A stretch of DNA of 64,000 nt from Shinella pollutisoli (GTDB taxonomy: Bacteria; Pseudomonadota; Alphaproteobacteria; Rhizobiales; Rhizobiaceae), in assembly GCF_024609765.1 (NCBI RefSeq), contig NZ_JANFDG010000013.1, forward strand, positions 1 through 64,000, in the 5' to 3' direction. Positions 36,261 through 45,000 of the stretch are shown in pieces. The position numbers and the translations under genes were made by a program. The first letter of the stretch is position 1. Each line of letters begins with the position of its first letter. Below the pieces are notes generated by a model that saw only the letters and a list, made by a program, of their open reading frames with translations, was not told the origin of the DNA and made no database searches.

Positions 36261-37049
36261 TCAGGCGGCGAGGCCGAGCGGGTCGCGCCGGACGTCGAAG
36301 GACGGGCAGGCCTTGGCCGCCACCTCGTTGTGGCCACGTACCCGCTTGATGCCGCGATGCTTTGCGCGGAGAGCGTCGGTGAGCCAGAGCAGGGATGAGC
36401 GCTGTGCAGCCGTGCGGGTGTCCTTGGCCGTCTTTCCGTCCGCGGCGAGCCCGCCGACGTAGACGATGCCGACCGAGTTGAGGTTGTGCCCCTCGACGTG
36501 CGCGCCGATCTGCCCGATCGGACGACCGAGATGGATGCTCCCGTCCCGGTAGATGACATAGTGGTAGCCGATGTCGCTCCAGCCGCGGGCCTTGTGCCAC
36601 GCGCGGATGTCGGCAACGGTATAGTCTTTTCCCTCCGGCGTTGCCGCGCAATGAATCCAGATCGTGTCGATCGCCCTGGTCGTATCGAGGAGGATGAGGC
36701 TTGCCGCGTTCGGCGGCGGGTTTGCCCCGCTCGGGACAACAGCGGCCGCCGGCACAGCGCCAGCCATCGCCGATTTGTCGGGTTCGGGCCGGCCGGACGT
36801 TACGGGCGTTGTCGCCCGTTTAAGCGCCGTCGTCGTTTGCTGGCCGACCAGTCCGTCGACAACCAGGCCGAGGCGCGACTGGATCGCCCGGACCGCCGCA
36901 TCGGTCTTTCCGCCGAAATCGCCGTCAATGGACAGGGGGGGCGCGGCTCCCGCGAGATTGAGGAGCCGCTGCAGTTCCTTTACCGTGGCGCCTTTGCTGC
37001 CGCGTTTCAGGATGCTCGTATTCGGGGTGGAGGGCTTCGTCGCGGACAT
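36261..37049 (-). CDS. N-acetylmuramoyl-L-alanine amidase, endolysin
   Basis: A 262-residue protein with two parts. The N-terminal peptidoglycan-binding domain (about residues 15-70, LKRGSKGATVKELQ to LVGQQTTTALKR) is followed by an Amidase_2 domain (about residues 110-255). The latter shows IWIHCAATPEGKDYTV, IGYHYVIYRDG, GAHVEGHN and CPSFDVRRD, with histidine and cysteine zinc ligands. The start ATG at 37049 has GGGAG before it. It is the first gene of the lysis cassette and is divergent from the capsid gene. Confidence 0.88.
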   Translation of the reverse strand: MSATKPSTPNTSILKRGSKGATVKELQRLLNLAGAAPPLSIDGDFGGKTDAAVRAIQSRLGLVVDGLVGQQTTTALKRATTPVTSGRPEPDKSAMAGAVPAAAVVPSGANPPPNAASLILLDTTRAIDTIWIHCAATPEGKDYTVADIRAWHKARGWSDIGYHYVIYRDGSIHLGRPIGQIGAHVEGHNLNSVGIVYVGGLAADGKTAKDTRTAAQRSSLLWLTDALRAKHRGIKRVRGHNEVAAKACPSFDVRRDPLGLAA

Positions 37050-37072
37050 GGGCAGCTCCCGTTGGGGTTGCC

Positions 37073-37125
37073 GCACTCATGCGCGAGGTCGAGCTTTCAA
37101 TATCACGCGCGTCTTATTGCAACAA
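37073..37125 (-). promoter_or_regulatory. lysis cassette promoter with the 12-mer GCGCATGAGTGC
   Basis: On the minus strand TTGTTG (37125-37120) and TATTGA (37102-37097) are 17 bases apart. GCGCATGAGTGC occupies 37084-37073, 12 bases after the -10 box and 24 bases before the endolysin start. The -35 box overlaps the -35 of the capsid promoter, so the two operons diverge from one control region. Confidence 0.5.
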
Positions 37126-37167
37126 TGCGGAAATTCCAGTAGTTTCCGCAGCAACGCGCATGAGTGC
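37117..37167 (+). promoter_or_regulatory. capsid operon promoter with palindrome and the 12-mer GCGCATGAGTGC
   Basis: TTGCAA (37117-37122) and TAGTTT (37140-37145) are 17 bases apart. GCGGAAA-N9-TTTCCGC (37127-37149) is a perfect 7-base inverted repeat covering the -10 box, a probable operator. GCGCATGAGTGC follows at 37156-37167, 10 bases after the -10. CATGAGTGC (37159-37167) is fully complementary to GCACTCATG (37192-37200), which contains the capsid start codon. The ATG of the 12-mer opens a 13-codon frame whose TGA overlaps the capsid ATG. Confidence 0.5.
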
Positions 37168-37197
37168 TGACCCTTCCCCTTCAGGAGACTGGCACTC

Positions 37198-38298
37198 ATG
37201 ACCCAGACCGTTGTCGCCTTCGGCGACCCCAAGGCCCAGAAGAAATGGTCCGGCGCGCTCTTCATCGACATCACGAAAAAGAGCTACTTCGACCGCAAGT
37301 TCATCGGCACCAGTGACGAGTTCGCGATCCAGCGGCTGACCGATCTCGAATCGGAAGCCGGCGATACGATCACGTTTGATCTGTCGATCCAACTCCGCAA
37401 CAAGCCGACCTATGGCGACAACCGGCTGGAAGGCAAGGAGGAGAACCTCAAGTTCGCTTCCGACCAGATCAAGATCGACCAGATGCGCCACGGCGTGTCG
37501 GCCGGGGGCAAGATGTCGCGCAAGCGCACCGCCCACAACATGCGTCAGGTCGGCAAGGCCCGTCTGTCCGACTACTGGTCGAAGTTCAACGACCAGATGA
37601 TCTTCATCTACCTGTCGGGCTCGAGGGGCATCAACGAGGACTTCATCGAGGATGTCGCCTGGGTGGGGCATGCCGAGAATCCGATCCAGGCGCCCGACAG
37701 CGACCACATCCTCTACGGCGGCGCCGCGACGTCGAAGGCGACGCTTGCCGCCAACGACAAGATGACCCGCGCCGTGATCGAGCGGGCCCAGGTGGGCGCC
37801 CGTATGATGGCGGCGCGCGATCCCAAGAACGCCAGCATGACGCCCATCATGATCAACGGCGAGGCGCACTACGTCATGGTCATGAACCCGTACCAGGAAC
37901 ATGACCTGCGCAATTCGGACCAGGGCGGCTGGCTCGAAATCCAGAAGGCGGCGATCACGGCAGAGGGCCGTGCCAATCCCATCTTCAAGGGCGGGCTCGG
38001 CATGATCAACAACACCGTGCTGCATTCGCACGAGTGGGCGATCCGCTTCCGCGACTATGGCGCCGGCAGCGACGTGCATGCCGGCCGCGCTCTCTTCATG
38101 GGTCGCCAGGCCGGTGTGATCGCCTTCGGTTCGGCCGGCGGGTTCCGCTACACCTGGACGGAGGAAACGAAGGACCACGGCAACGAACCCGTCGTTGCCG
38201 CCGGCGTGATCAACGGCGTCAAGAAGACCCGGTTCCAGGGGCGCGACTACGGCGTCCTGTCGATCGACACCGCCAGCAAGGACCCGAACGCGGCCTGA
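37198..38298 (+). CDS. N4-gp56-type major capsid protein
   Basis: A 366-residue protein. Near the N-terminus, AQKKWSGALFIDITKKSYF is followed by GDTITFDLSIQLR and GDNRLEGKEENLKFASD, the pattern of the N4-gp56/DUF4043 major capsid family of podovirus-like phages. No prohead protease or scaffold is seen beside it. It is the first gene of the plus-strand virion operon. SD AGGAG lies 9 bases before the ATG, inside a possible hairpin loop. Confidence 0.85.
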   Translation: MTQTVVAFGDPKAQKKWSGALFIDITKKSYFDRKFIGTSDEFAIQRLTDLESEAGDTITFDLSIQLRNKPTYGDNRLEGKEENLKFASDQIKIDQMRHGVSAGGKMSRKRTAHNMRQVGKARLSDYWSKFNDQMIFIYLSGSRGINEDFIEDVAWVGHAENPIQAPDSDHILYGGAATSKATLAANDKMTRAVIERAQVGARMMAARDPKNASMTPIMINGEAHYVMVMNPYQEHDLRNSDQGGWLEIQKAAITAEGRANPIFKGGLGMINNTVLHSHEWAIRFRDYGAGSDVHAGRALFMGRQAGVIAFGSAGGFRYTWTEETKDHGNEPVVAAGVINGVKKTRFQGRDYGVLSIDTASKDPNAA

Positions 38299-38357
38299 TA
38301 TCGGCGTGCCCGGCACGCCGGGCGCGCTGCTCGTCCCACTTCACAAGGATCTTCGTC

Positions 38358-38819
38358 ATGACGCTCATCCAGAGCAAATACGCCAAGGGCATCGCTCCCA
38401 TCGCCTATCCCTCGGTCGCCGGTGGCGTCGTCGCCATGAGGTTCGCGCACACCATCGCCGCGGCGATGCAGGTCGGCGACATCCTCGAGCTCGGGGTGAT
38501 CCCCGCCGGCACGCGCGTCGTGGATGCCATTCTCGACTGCGACGACATCGACACCGACGGCGCGGCGGCGGTCTCCTTCGACGTCGGCATCATGTCGGGC
38601 GACGTCGGCGCAGACGACGGTGCCAGGACCTGCGGCAACCAGTTCTTCAGCGGGTCCACGATCGGCCGCGCCGGCGGCGTCGAACGTGCCTCGATCAAGA
38701 CGGCGTTTCGCACGGCAGCGGCGGCCGCGGACCGCGCCATCGGCGTGAAGTGCACCGCCGCGGCGGCCGCCTTTGCCGCCGGCCAGATCGGCCTGACCGT
38801 CCTGCTCGCCACCGAATAG
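38358..38819 (+). CDS. phage head-associated protein
   Basis: A 153-residue alanine/glycine-rich protein (MTLIQSKYAKGIAPIAYPS, then GDILELGVIPAGTRVVDAI). It follows the capsid gene at once and precedes a terminator, which suggests a structural role made in quantity, such as capsid decoration. No family is recognised. Confidence 0.7.
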   Translation: MTLIQSKYAKGIAPIAYPSVAGGVVAMRFAHTIAAAMQVGDILELGVIPAGTRVVDAILDCDDIDTDGAAAVSFDVGIMSGDVGADDGARTCGNQFFSGSTIGRAGGVERASIKTAFRTAAAAADRAIGVKCTAAAAAFAAGQIGLTVLLATE

Positions 38820-38847
38820 GCCGACCAGCGCCCGTAGCCGAAACCGG

Positions 38848-38876
38848 GAAAGGGGGCGCAGTGCCCCCTTTCTGTT
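38848..38876 (+). terminator. hairpin terminator after the capsid genes
   Basis: GAAAGGGGGC, GCAGT, GCCCCCTTTC is a perfect 10-pair stem with a 5-base loop, followed by TGTT. It separates the capsid pair from the connector genes and would lower expression of the later genes. Confidence 0.65.
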
Positions 38877-38897
38877 CAGAAGAGATCGGAGAGAGCC

Positions 38898-39191
38898 ATG
38901 AAACCCATCGAATGCCTTCTCGGAGCGGTAGCCATCACCGTCGGCAGCGAGACCTATCACTTCGAACGCGACGAGCATGGCCGTTTCGTCACCGAGGTCG
39001 AGAACCTGGTGCACCGGTCGTGCCTGCTTTCGGTCGCACACTATCGTGAGGTCGAAGAAGAGCCTCCCGTGCCCTCGTCGGAGACCGAGGACGACGATAC
39101 TCATGACGAGCACGACGGCGACACCCCCGACGCCGACACCCCCGACGGCACCCGGGCTCAGCAGCGCGGGCGCGGCCGGCGCAAGAGGTAA
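38898..39191 (+). CDS. small phage protein with acidic tail
   Basis: A 97-residue protein. The N-terminal half (MKPIECLLGAVAITVGSETY to VAHYREVEEE) is compact. The C-terminal half is a disordered acidic stretch (DDDTHDEHDGDTPDADTP) ending in RGRGRRKR. Family not recognised. It lies 6 bases before the adaptor gene. Confidence 0.65.
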   Translation: MKPIECLLGAVAITVGSETYHFERDEHGRFVTEVENLVHRSCLLSVAHYREVEEEPPVPSSETEDDDTHDEHDGDTPDADTPDGTRAQQRGRGRRKR

Positions 39192-39197
39192 TTTCGC

Positions 39198-39902
39198 ATG
39201 ATCGTCGCCAGCGACATCATGACCAAGGCGGGCGTCCAGCTCCTCGACGAGGACCATATCCGTTGGCCGCTCGCCGAGCTGGCGGGCTGGATCAATGAGG
39301 GCGTGCAGGCGATCGTGCTCGCCAAGCCCTCCGCCTCCTGTACGACGGTCGCCCTGCCGCTGCAGAAGGGCACGCGGCAGATCCTGCCGGATGCGATCGA
39401 CGACAAGGCGACGCTGCAGCTCGTCGGCATCAACCGCAACCTGAAAGGTGCGGCGGAGCCGCGCGAGGGCGGCCGGGCGATCCGCACAGCGGCACGCGCC
39501 TTGCTCGACGCTCAGGAGCCCAACTGGCACGATCCCTCCTATGTCCCGTTCCGCCGGGAAGTGCGGCAGGTCATCTACGACGAGAACGTGCCGACCGAGT
39601 TCTACGTTTACCCGGGAAATGACGGCACCGGCCTGGTCGAGGCGGCCGTGTCCACGCTGCCGCCGCCGGTGGCCCCGGCTCCCGACGCTGACCCCGACGC
39701 GCTCGCGAGCTGGCTCGCGCCGGTCGGTCTTGCCGATCCCTATAGCGGGCCCCTGCTCGACTATGTGCTGTCGCGGTGCCACCAGAAGGACGACACGGCT
39801 GCCGACGGGGTAAAGGCGCAGTCGCACTACCAGCTCTTCGCCGCGGCGCTGGGGATCAAGGTCCAGTCCGAGGGCACGTCCAATCCGAACCGGAGGCGAT
39901 GA
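39198..39902 (+). CDS. phage adaptor protein (DUF6682-like)
   Basis: A 234-residue protein. WPLAELAGWINEGVQAIVLAKP, LPLQKGTRQILPD and the end region GPLLDYVLSRCHQKDD with SHYQLFAAALG match the head-tail adaptor proteins found beside N4-gp56 capsids (annotated DUF6682). The adaptor sits between portal and tail. Its stop overlaps the next start. Confidence 0.75.
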   Translation: MIVASDIMTKAGVQLLDEDHIRWPLAELAGWINEGVQAIVLAKPSASCTTVALPLQKGTRQILPDAIDDKATLQLVGINRNLKGAAEPREGGRAIRTAARALLDAQEPNWHDPSYVPFRREVRQVIYDENVPTEFYVYPGNDGTGLVEAAVSTLPPPVAPAPDADPDALASWLAPVGLADPYSGPLLDYVLSRCHQKDDTAADGVKAQSHYQLFAAALGIKVQSEGTSNPNRRR

Positions 39903-40534
39903 TGGGCCTGCGCGTCGACATCGACGAATTCCTGCCGTGGGCACTGGTGCACGCGCCGAACTGCTCGGACCTGATCGCCTACCGCTACCTGCGCGAGGCT
40001 GCCCGCGATTTCTGCGAGCGCACCAAGGCGTGGCGCGAGACGGATGAGATGCGGCTCGATCCGATGGGATGCGAGGCGATCTGCACCGTCCCGGATGCCG
40101 ATATCGTCAGCATCGAGAATGCGGCGGTCGACGGCGTTCCCCTCGAGCCGGTCACGCTGGCCTGGCTCGACGAGCATCGTGCCGGCTGGGAGCGGCGGAC
40201 CGAGGAGGGCTCGCCGCAGTTCATTACCCAGGTCGAGCCCAACACCGTCGCGGTTTTCCCGCGTTCCAGCGGCAGGCTGAGCATGCGCCTCGTGCTCAAG
40301 CCCTCGCTGACGGCAATGACCATGCCGGCCTTCCTCCTGGGCAAATGGGCGAGCGATATCGGCAAGGGCGCGGCGGCGCAGATCCTGCTGCTGCCGATCG
40401 ACGACGGCGGCGGCGATCCGGCCAAGGCGGCCGACCTGGGCGCCGCGTTCCAGCGCCGCATCAACGCGGAGATGTTTTCGGTCGCCAAGGGTCAACAGCG
40501 GGCACCGCTCCGCACGAAAGCGAGCTTTTTCTGA
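39899..40534 (+). CDS. phage structural protein, unknown
   Basis: A 211-residue protein (MMGLRVDIDEFLPWALVHAPN, then YRYLREAARDFCERTKAW). This resembles head-completion or tail-assembly proteins that follow the adaptor in podovirus-like prophages, but no family name is secure. The start may be 39899 or 39902. GGAGG is upstream. The stop overlaps the next ATG. Confidence 0.7.
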   Translation: MMGLRVDIDEFLPWALVHAPNCSDLIAYRYLREAARDFCERTKAWRETDEMRLDPMGCEAICTVPDADIVSIENAAVDGVPLEPVTLAWLDEHRAGWERRTEEGSPQFITQVEPNTVAVFPRSSGRLSMRLVLKPSLTAMTMPAFLLGKWASDIGKGAAAQILLLPIDDGGGDPAKAADLGAAFQRRINAEMFSVAKGQQRAPLRTKASFF

Positions 40535-40947
40535 TGGGCCTTTCCACCTACGCCGCGAATGCCCTGATCGACCTGTTCACGCGGGGCGTAGCCGTGACGC
40601 CGCCGGACCGCGTCTACATCTCGCTGCACACCGGCCCGTCCGACGACGGCGCCAACGAGGTGGTGGTAGGTCTGTGGCCGAGTTATGCCCGCGTCGACCT
40701 GGCGCAGGGCGGCGCCATCGCGACCGGGTTCAGCGCGGCCGACGCGAAGGCGACCGAAAACCTCAAGCAGCTCCTGTTCCCGGCGTACGACGGCAGCGAC
40801 CCCCTCGTCATATCGCATTTCGCCATATGGGACGCGCCCATCGGTGGCAACGCGATCTGGTGCGGCGGTCTCCTTGCCGACAAGAACCTTCTGCCGACCG
40901 ACGAATGCGTCATCTATCCCGGCGATATCGATCTATCGGTGATGTGA
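40534..40947 (+). CDS. phage tail-fibre-like protein
   Basis: A 137-residue protein. LYISLHTGP-type wording is seen as VYISLHTGPSDDG, followed by LLFPAYDGSDPLVISHFAIWDAP, which is typical of small phage baseplate or tail-fibre-attachment proteins. ATG overlaps the preceding stop; its own stop overlaps the next ATG. Confidence 0.7.
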   Translation: MGLSTYAANALIDLFTRGVAVTPPDRVYISLHTGPSDDGANEVVVGLWPSYARVDLAQGGAIATGFSAADAKATENLKQLLFPAYDGSDPLVISHFAIWDAPIGGNAIWCGGLLADKNLLPTDECVIYPGDIDLSVM

Positions 40948-41453
40948 TGCTGAGCCGCGGCGCCCTCAATGGATCGGAGATCAACGCATTCGACCTCGAC
41001 GGCGGACGTGTCGTGCAGGATCTGGCCGCCGGCGCCGTCAGCTCGGTCGCCGCTGATCTGCGCATCATCCGGCGGCAGAGGGCCAGCGGAATCGGGACCC
41101 CCGTTATCTCGGCCTCGCTGCACCTTCGGGGCATGCGGCTGCGCGGATGGTCCGTGGCCGTGGCCTTCGGGATGGCGAGCGCGCGCCGGCGCGTCGGCGC
41201 GGAAGGGTTCGATGCGGTCGGCACCGGGGCGATGGCGCGGGCAATACGGCGCCATCGCGTCCGCGTCAGCGGGGAAGCGGCCGCGGCGGCAATGCTGCGG
41301 CTTTCCGTCTCCTTCACCGCCCCGACGGAGTTCCGGCGCGTGATGCGGCTCCGGCAGCCCATGTCGATGCGCGCCGCGCCGCAGGCGTCCGCGCTCGTCG
41401 TCGGGGCGGAGCCGCGTACCATGGTCGTGCCGGCGGCGGAGGGGCTTGCGTGA
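40947..41453 (+). CDS. phage protein, unknown
   Basis: A 168-residue protein rich in arginine and alanine (MLSRGALNGSEINAFDLDGG). It is coupled to its neighbours by overlapping stop and start codons, so it is surely part of the virion operon. No family recognised. Confidence 0.65.
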   Translation: MLSRGALNGSEINAFDLDGGRVVQDLAAGAVSSVAADLRIIRRQRASGIGTPVISASLHLRGMRLRGWSVAVAFGMASARRRVGAEGFDAVGTGAMARAIRRHRVRVSGEAAAAAMLRLSVSFTAPTEFRRVMRLRQPMSMRAAPQASALVVGAEPRTMVVPAAEGLA

Positions 41454-41731
41454 CGGACGTTATGCAAAAGGCGCCAGCCGACGAGCTCGACTACGACATC
41501 GACTTTTCGCGGTGGCTGAAGGGCTCGGACCGCATCATCGATGCCGAGACGACGATCGCCGGCGAGACGTCCGTTTCGGTTGTGCGCACCGACTTCGCAG
41601 ATCGCTCCGTCCGGGTCTGGCTCTCCGGCGGGATGGCTGGCGAGAACGGGTTGATTTCGGTCCTCGCCACCACGGTCGAGGACCGGAAGAAAGAATTCTG
41701 CTTCGTTATCAAGGTACGGGACTGCTGCTAA
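41450..41731 (+). CDS. phage protein, BppU-like N-terminal
   Basis: A 93-residue protein starting GTG (MTDVMQKAPADELDYDIDFS). IDAETTIAGETSVSV and RVWLSGGMAGENGLISV resemble the short beta-domain proteins that attach receptor-binding proteins in phages. It overlaps both neighbours by 1-4 bases. Confidence 0.6.
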   Translation: MTDVMQKAPADELDYDIDFSRWLKGSDRIIDAETTIAGETSVSVVRTDFADRSVRVWLSGGMAGENGLISVLATTVEDRKKEFCFVIKVRDCC

Positions 41732-42972
41732 TGGCTGTTTTGCTCTCCAACAATGCGACAACCGTCCTTTCCGTCGCGGTCGAAGCGGGGGACACGGTCC
41801 TTTCGGTTCCGGTGGACGATGCTGCGAAGTTTCCCGTGCCGACGGTGGCGGGGGCCTGGTTCCCTCTGACCATCATCGACCCGCTCGGTCAAATGGAAAT
41901 CGTGCACTGCACGGCCCGCGACGGCACCGCCCTTACCGTGACCCGGGCGCGGGAGGGAACCGCCGCGCGGGACTTTCCGGCCGGCTCCCGCGCCGATCTC
42001 CGTCTCACCGCCGCGGCCCTGGCGGATTTCAGGACCCAAGCGAGCAACGCCGCCAACCTGACCTCCGGTACGGTGCCTTCGGCGCGGCTCTCCGGTTCCT
42101 ACACCGGAATCGTTGGCGTGGGTGCACTTAACGCCGGATCGATCTCGTCGGGCTTCGGCAACATCAACATCGGGACCGCAACCTTCACCGGCAACGGCTC
42201 CGGCCTCAGCTCGCTGAACGCCTCCAACCTGACGGCGGGAACGCTGCCGAACGCTAGACTGGCAGGGAACTATTCCTTCGAGAACCTTAGCCTCACCACG
42301 CGCCTAACCTGTGACAACGTCTATATGACGGGCGGCGTCGCCTACTTCAGCAGCAATGATTGGCTGAGTTTCAGCGCCACGACGAACATCTACACGTTTC
42401 TGGCAAACAGCAGCCCCCAGTCCTCGACTGTGGTGGCCGGGAAGTTCGGCAGGAGAGGCTCGGGCACCGGTTATGAGAACTGGGACGTCACCCAGAATGT
42501 CGAAGCCGTCGCCGTCGGCATCATCAGCAGCACGGTGCCTTGTGGCCTTGGCGCAGCGACCAACGATGCGGCTGCGCTTCAGATCAACAGGTTTCAGACC
42601 GCCGGCGCCGTTGCGGGGTGGCGCTACAACGGGACCGTGGTCGGCACCATCTCCTGCAATTCCTCATCGACGTCGTACAACACGACGTCGGACGAGCGCA
42701 AAAAGGAGGATTTCCAGCCGATCGACGTCGAGCTTATCGACCAGATCAACGTCTACGATTTCAAGTGGATCGATTCCGACGAGCGCGGCCAGGGCGTCAA
42801 GGCGCAGGAGACGTTCTCGGTTTTCCCGAACGCGATTTCCTACGATCCGAATGAAGATCTGTGGGGCGCCGACTACAGCAAGTTCGTGCCGCTTCTTCTG
42901 GCGGTCGTGAAGCATCAGCGTGGGCAGATCGCAGATCTGCTCGCCCGCGTCGCCACGCTCGAAGGTTCGTGA
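41731..42972 (+). CDS. tail fibre/spike with C-terminal S74 chaperone
   Basis: A 413-residue protein. An anchor domain (about residues 1-100, VTRAREGTAARDFPAGS) is followed by a glycine/serine-rich shaft (LTSGTVPSARLSGSY, GNGSGLSSLNASNLTAGTL). The C-terminal intramolecular chaperone (about residues 310-413) has NTTSDERKKED, VYDFKWIDSD and QGVKAQETFSVFP. S74 domains guide trimer folding and then cleave themselves off. It is the probable host-range determinant. Confidence 0.85.
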   Translation: MAVLLSNNATTVLSVAVEAGDTVLSVPVDDAAKFPVPTVAGAWFPLTIIDPLGQMEIVHCTARDGTALTVTRAREGTAARDFPAGSRADLRLTAAALADFRTQASNAANLTSGTVPSARLSGSYTGIVGVGALNAGSISSGFGNINIGTATFTGNGSGLSSLNASNLTAGTLPNARLAGNYSFENLSLTTRLTCDNVYMTGGVAYFSSNDWLSFSATTNIYTFLANSSPQSSTVVAGKFGRRGSGTGYENWDVTQNVEAVAVGIISSTVPCGLGAATNDAAALQINRFQTAGAVAGWRYNGTVVGTISCNSSSTSYNTTSDERKKEDFQPIDVELIDQINVYDFKWIDSDERGQGVKAQETFSVFPNAISYDPNEDLWGADYSKFVPLLLAVVKHQRGQIADLLARVATLEGS

Positions 42973-42997
42973 CGTCGTCATCGCATCGAGGTGGTGA

Positions 42998-44752
42998 ATG
43001 GTTGCGCTGAAACTCTCAGCCTTCGGTGGCGAGCAGCCTCTGATCAAACCGCGGTTGTTGCCGGACACCGCGGCCAAGGAAGCGATTGACGTTCGCCTGG
43101 TGAACGGAGCGCTCGGGCCGGTCAACAAGCCGACCAAGAAGGCGACGGTCGCCAACAAGGATCACAAGACGATCTATCGCCACCTCGGCACGTGGTTGTC
43201 CTGGGCGGGGCATGTGCATGCCGCCCCAGGCCCCGTCGCGCAGGACCGCCTGTATTTCACGGGCGACGGCGCTCCCAAGGTCCGGATCGGCGGCGTGAAC
43301 TATCCTCTCAAGGTGCCGCGCCCCAGCGCGCGCCTGACGACGTCCAAGACAGGCACGGGCTCGGGAGACATCCAGAGCCGCCTCTACGTCTACACGTTCG
43401 TGACGTCGTTCGGCGAGGAGAGCGCGCCGGCACCGGCGAGCGCGATCGTGACGTGGCGCCCGGGCCAGACGATAACCCTGAGCGATTTTCAGGCCGCGCC
43501 GGCGGGCCGGTCGATCACGCGCCAGCGCATCTACCGCAGCCAGACCGGCACGACGGGAACGTCGTTCTTTCTCATCGCCGATCGTGCCGCATCGACGGCA
43601 GATTTCGTCGACAATGTCGCGGTCGACGCGTTTCAGGAGCCGCTGAAGACGGCGAGCTGGTCGGAGCCGCCGGACGGGCTGTCGGGCCTGATCGCCATGC
43701 CGAACGGCATGATGGCGGCGTTCGAGGGCAAGAACGTCTACTTCTGCGAGCCGTGGCACCCCCATGCGTGGCCCGAGAAGTATATCATGCAGGTCGATTC
43801 CGAGGTGGTCGGCCTCGCCGCGGTCGGCGGCATCCTCGTCGTCATGACAAAGGCGCATCCGTATCTGATGTCCGGCGGGCGTCCCGACGCCATGCGGAGC
43901 GAGAAGCTTGAACGGAGCTACCCGTGCATCAACGCCCGCTCCATTGTCGATCTGGGCTATACGGTCTGCTACGCGTCGCACGCAGGCCTCGTATCGGTCG
44001 GCATTGACGGCTCGGTCGCGCTGTTGACCGAGAGCCTTTTCTCCGTCGAGGATTGGCGCGCGTTGTCGCCCACGACAGTTCTCGGCGGCCAGTTGCACGG
44101 CCAGTACGTGCTGTTCTACGACACGCTCCATCCGGACACGGGCGAGCGCGATGTCGGCGCGATGTTTCTTAACACGGCCGGGCAGCCCTATATCGTGCGC
44201 ACCTCGGCAAAGGCGGCGGCGTGCTATTTCGACGTGGCGGAGAACGTCCTCTATTTCAAGGAGGCCGGCAGTGTCATCGTGCTCCAGTTCGACCCGCCTG
44301 CCGGCGTGCCGTCGACGCTGCACTGGCGATCGAAAGAGTTCTGGCTCACCGCGCCCGTCTCGCTCGGAGCGATCCTGGTCGATGCGGCCCCCGATATCTC
44401 GGAAGAGCAGATCGCGGCGATCAAGGCCGAGATAGACCGCATCGTCTCGGAGAATGCGGACCTGCTCGCCGGCGGCGCGCTCGATGGGGAGCTGAACGCC
44501 TGCCCGCTTAACCATTTCGCGCTCAATGGCGACGCGCTGCAGCCGGTCCCGCGCTTGGCGGATTTCGCGAGCGTGACGATAGCGGTCTATGCCGACGGGG
44601 AACTGCTGCAGGTCCTGACGCGCACGGGCAAGATCATGAGGCTCAAGGCCGGCCGCAAGGCGCGGTGCTGGGAAGTCGGTGTCTCCGCCAGCCGGGAGAT
44701 CGAGCAAATCGTGGTGGCGAGCAGTGTCGAAGAGCTGAAGGGAATTGTCTGA
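42998..44752 (+). CDS. phage tail/DNA-stabilisation-like protein
   Basis: A 584-residue protein. It opens with a conserved beta-rich beginning (GGEQPLIKPRLLPDTAAKEA) and contains fibronectin-like TFVTSFGEESAPAPASAIV and repeated beta segments (GLVSVGIDGSVAL). This pattern fits the propeller-type 'packaged DNA stabilisation' or tail-nozzle proteins of podoviruses, but assignment is by overall shape only. GAGGTGG lies before the ATG. Confidence 0.6.
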   Translation: MVALKLSAFGGEQPLIKPRLLPDTAAKEAIDVRLVNGALGPVNKPTKKATVANKDHKTIYRHLGTWLSWAGHVHAAPGPVAQDRLYFTGDGAPKVRIGGVNYPLKVPRPSARLTTSKTGTGSGDIQSRLYVYTFVTSFGEESAPAPASAIVTWRPGQTITLSDFQAAPAGRSITRQRIYRSQTGTTGTSFFLIADRAASTADFVDNVAVDAFQEPLKTASWSEPPDGLSGLIAMPNGMMAAFEGKNVYFCEPWHPHAWPEKYIMQVDSEVVGLAAVGGILVVMTKAHPYLMSGGRPDAMRSEKLERSYPCINARSIVDLGYTVCYASHAGLVSVGIDGSVALLTESLFSVEDWRALSPTTVLGGQLHGQYVLFYDTLHPDTGERDVGAMFLNTAGQPYIVRTSAKAAACYFDVAENVLYFKEAGSVIVLQFDPPAGVPSTLHWRSKEFWLTAPVSLGAILVDAAPDISEEQIAAIKAEIDRIVSENADLLAGGALDGELNACPLNHFALNGDALQPVPRLADFASVTIAVYADGELLQVLTRTGKIMRLKAGRKARCWEVGVSASREIEQIVVASSVEELKGIV

Positions 44753-45000
44753 TGTCTTGGAACGAGCGCCAACTGGTCGAAGCTGTCGAGGTGCTGGAAG
44801 GGAGCCGTCCAGGCACGCGTGAGAACGCGGCGGTGCGGATCGAGGATTTGGCCGGGTTGATGGAATTGCAGGATCTGCAATCCTCGGAGGTCACCGCCGC
44901 CCCGAGCATGGACGACTTCAACTTGCTGCGCCAGGACGTCCGCGAGCTCCATACACGTCTGACTGCCGTCATCCGCGCGCTGGAAACGAGGCTCGCATGA
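44752..45000 (+). CDS. small phage protein
   Basis: An 82-residue protein. Its C-terminal half is helical and heptad-like (MDDFNLLRQDVRELHTRLTAVIRALETRLA), given here only as the core RQDVRELHTRL. It overlaps the gene before by one base and the acetyltransferase by four. Function unknown. Confidence 0.65.
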   Translation: MSWNERQLVEAVEVLEGSRPGTRENAAVRIEDLAGLMELQDLQSSEVTAAPSMDDFNLLRQDVRELHTRLTAVIRALETRLA

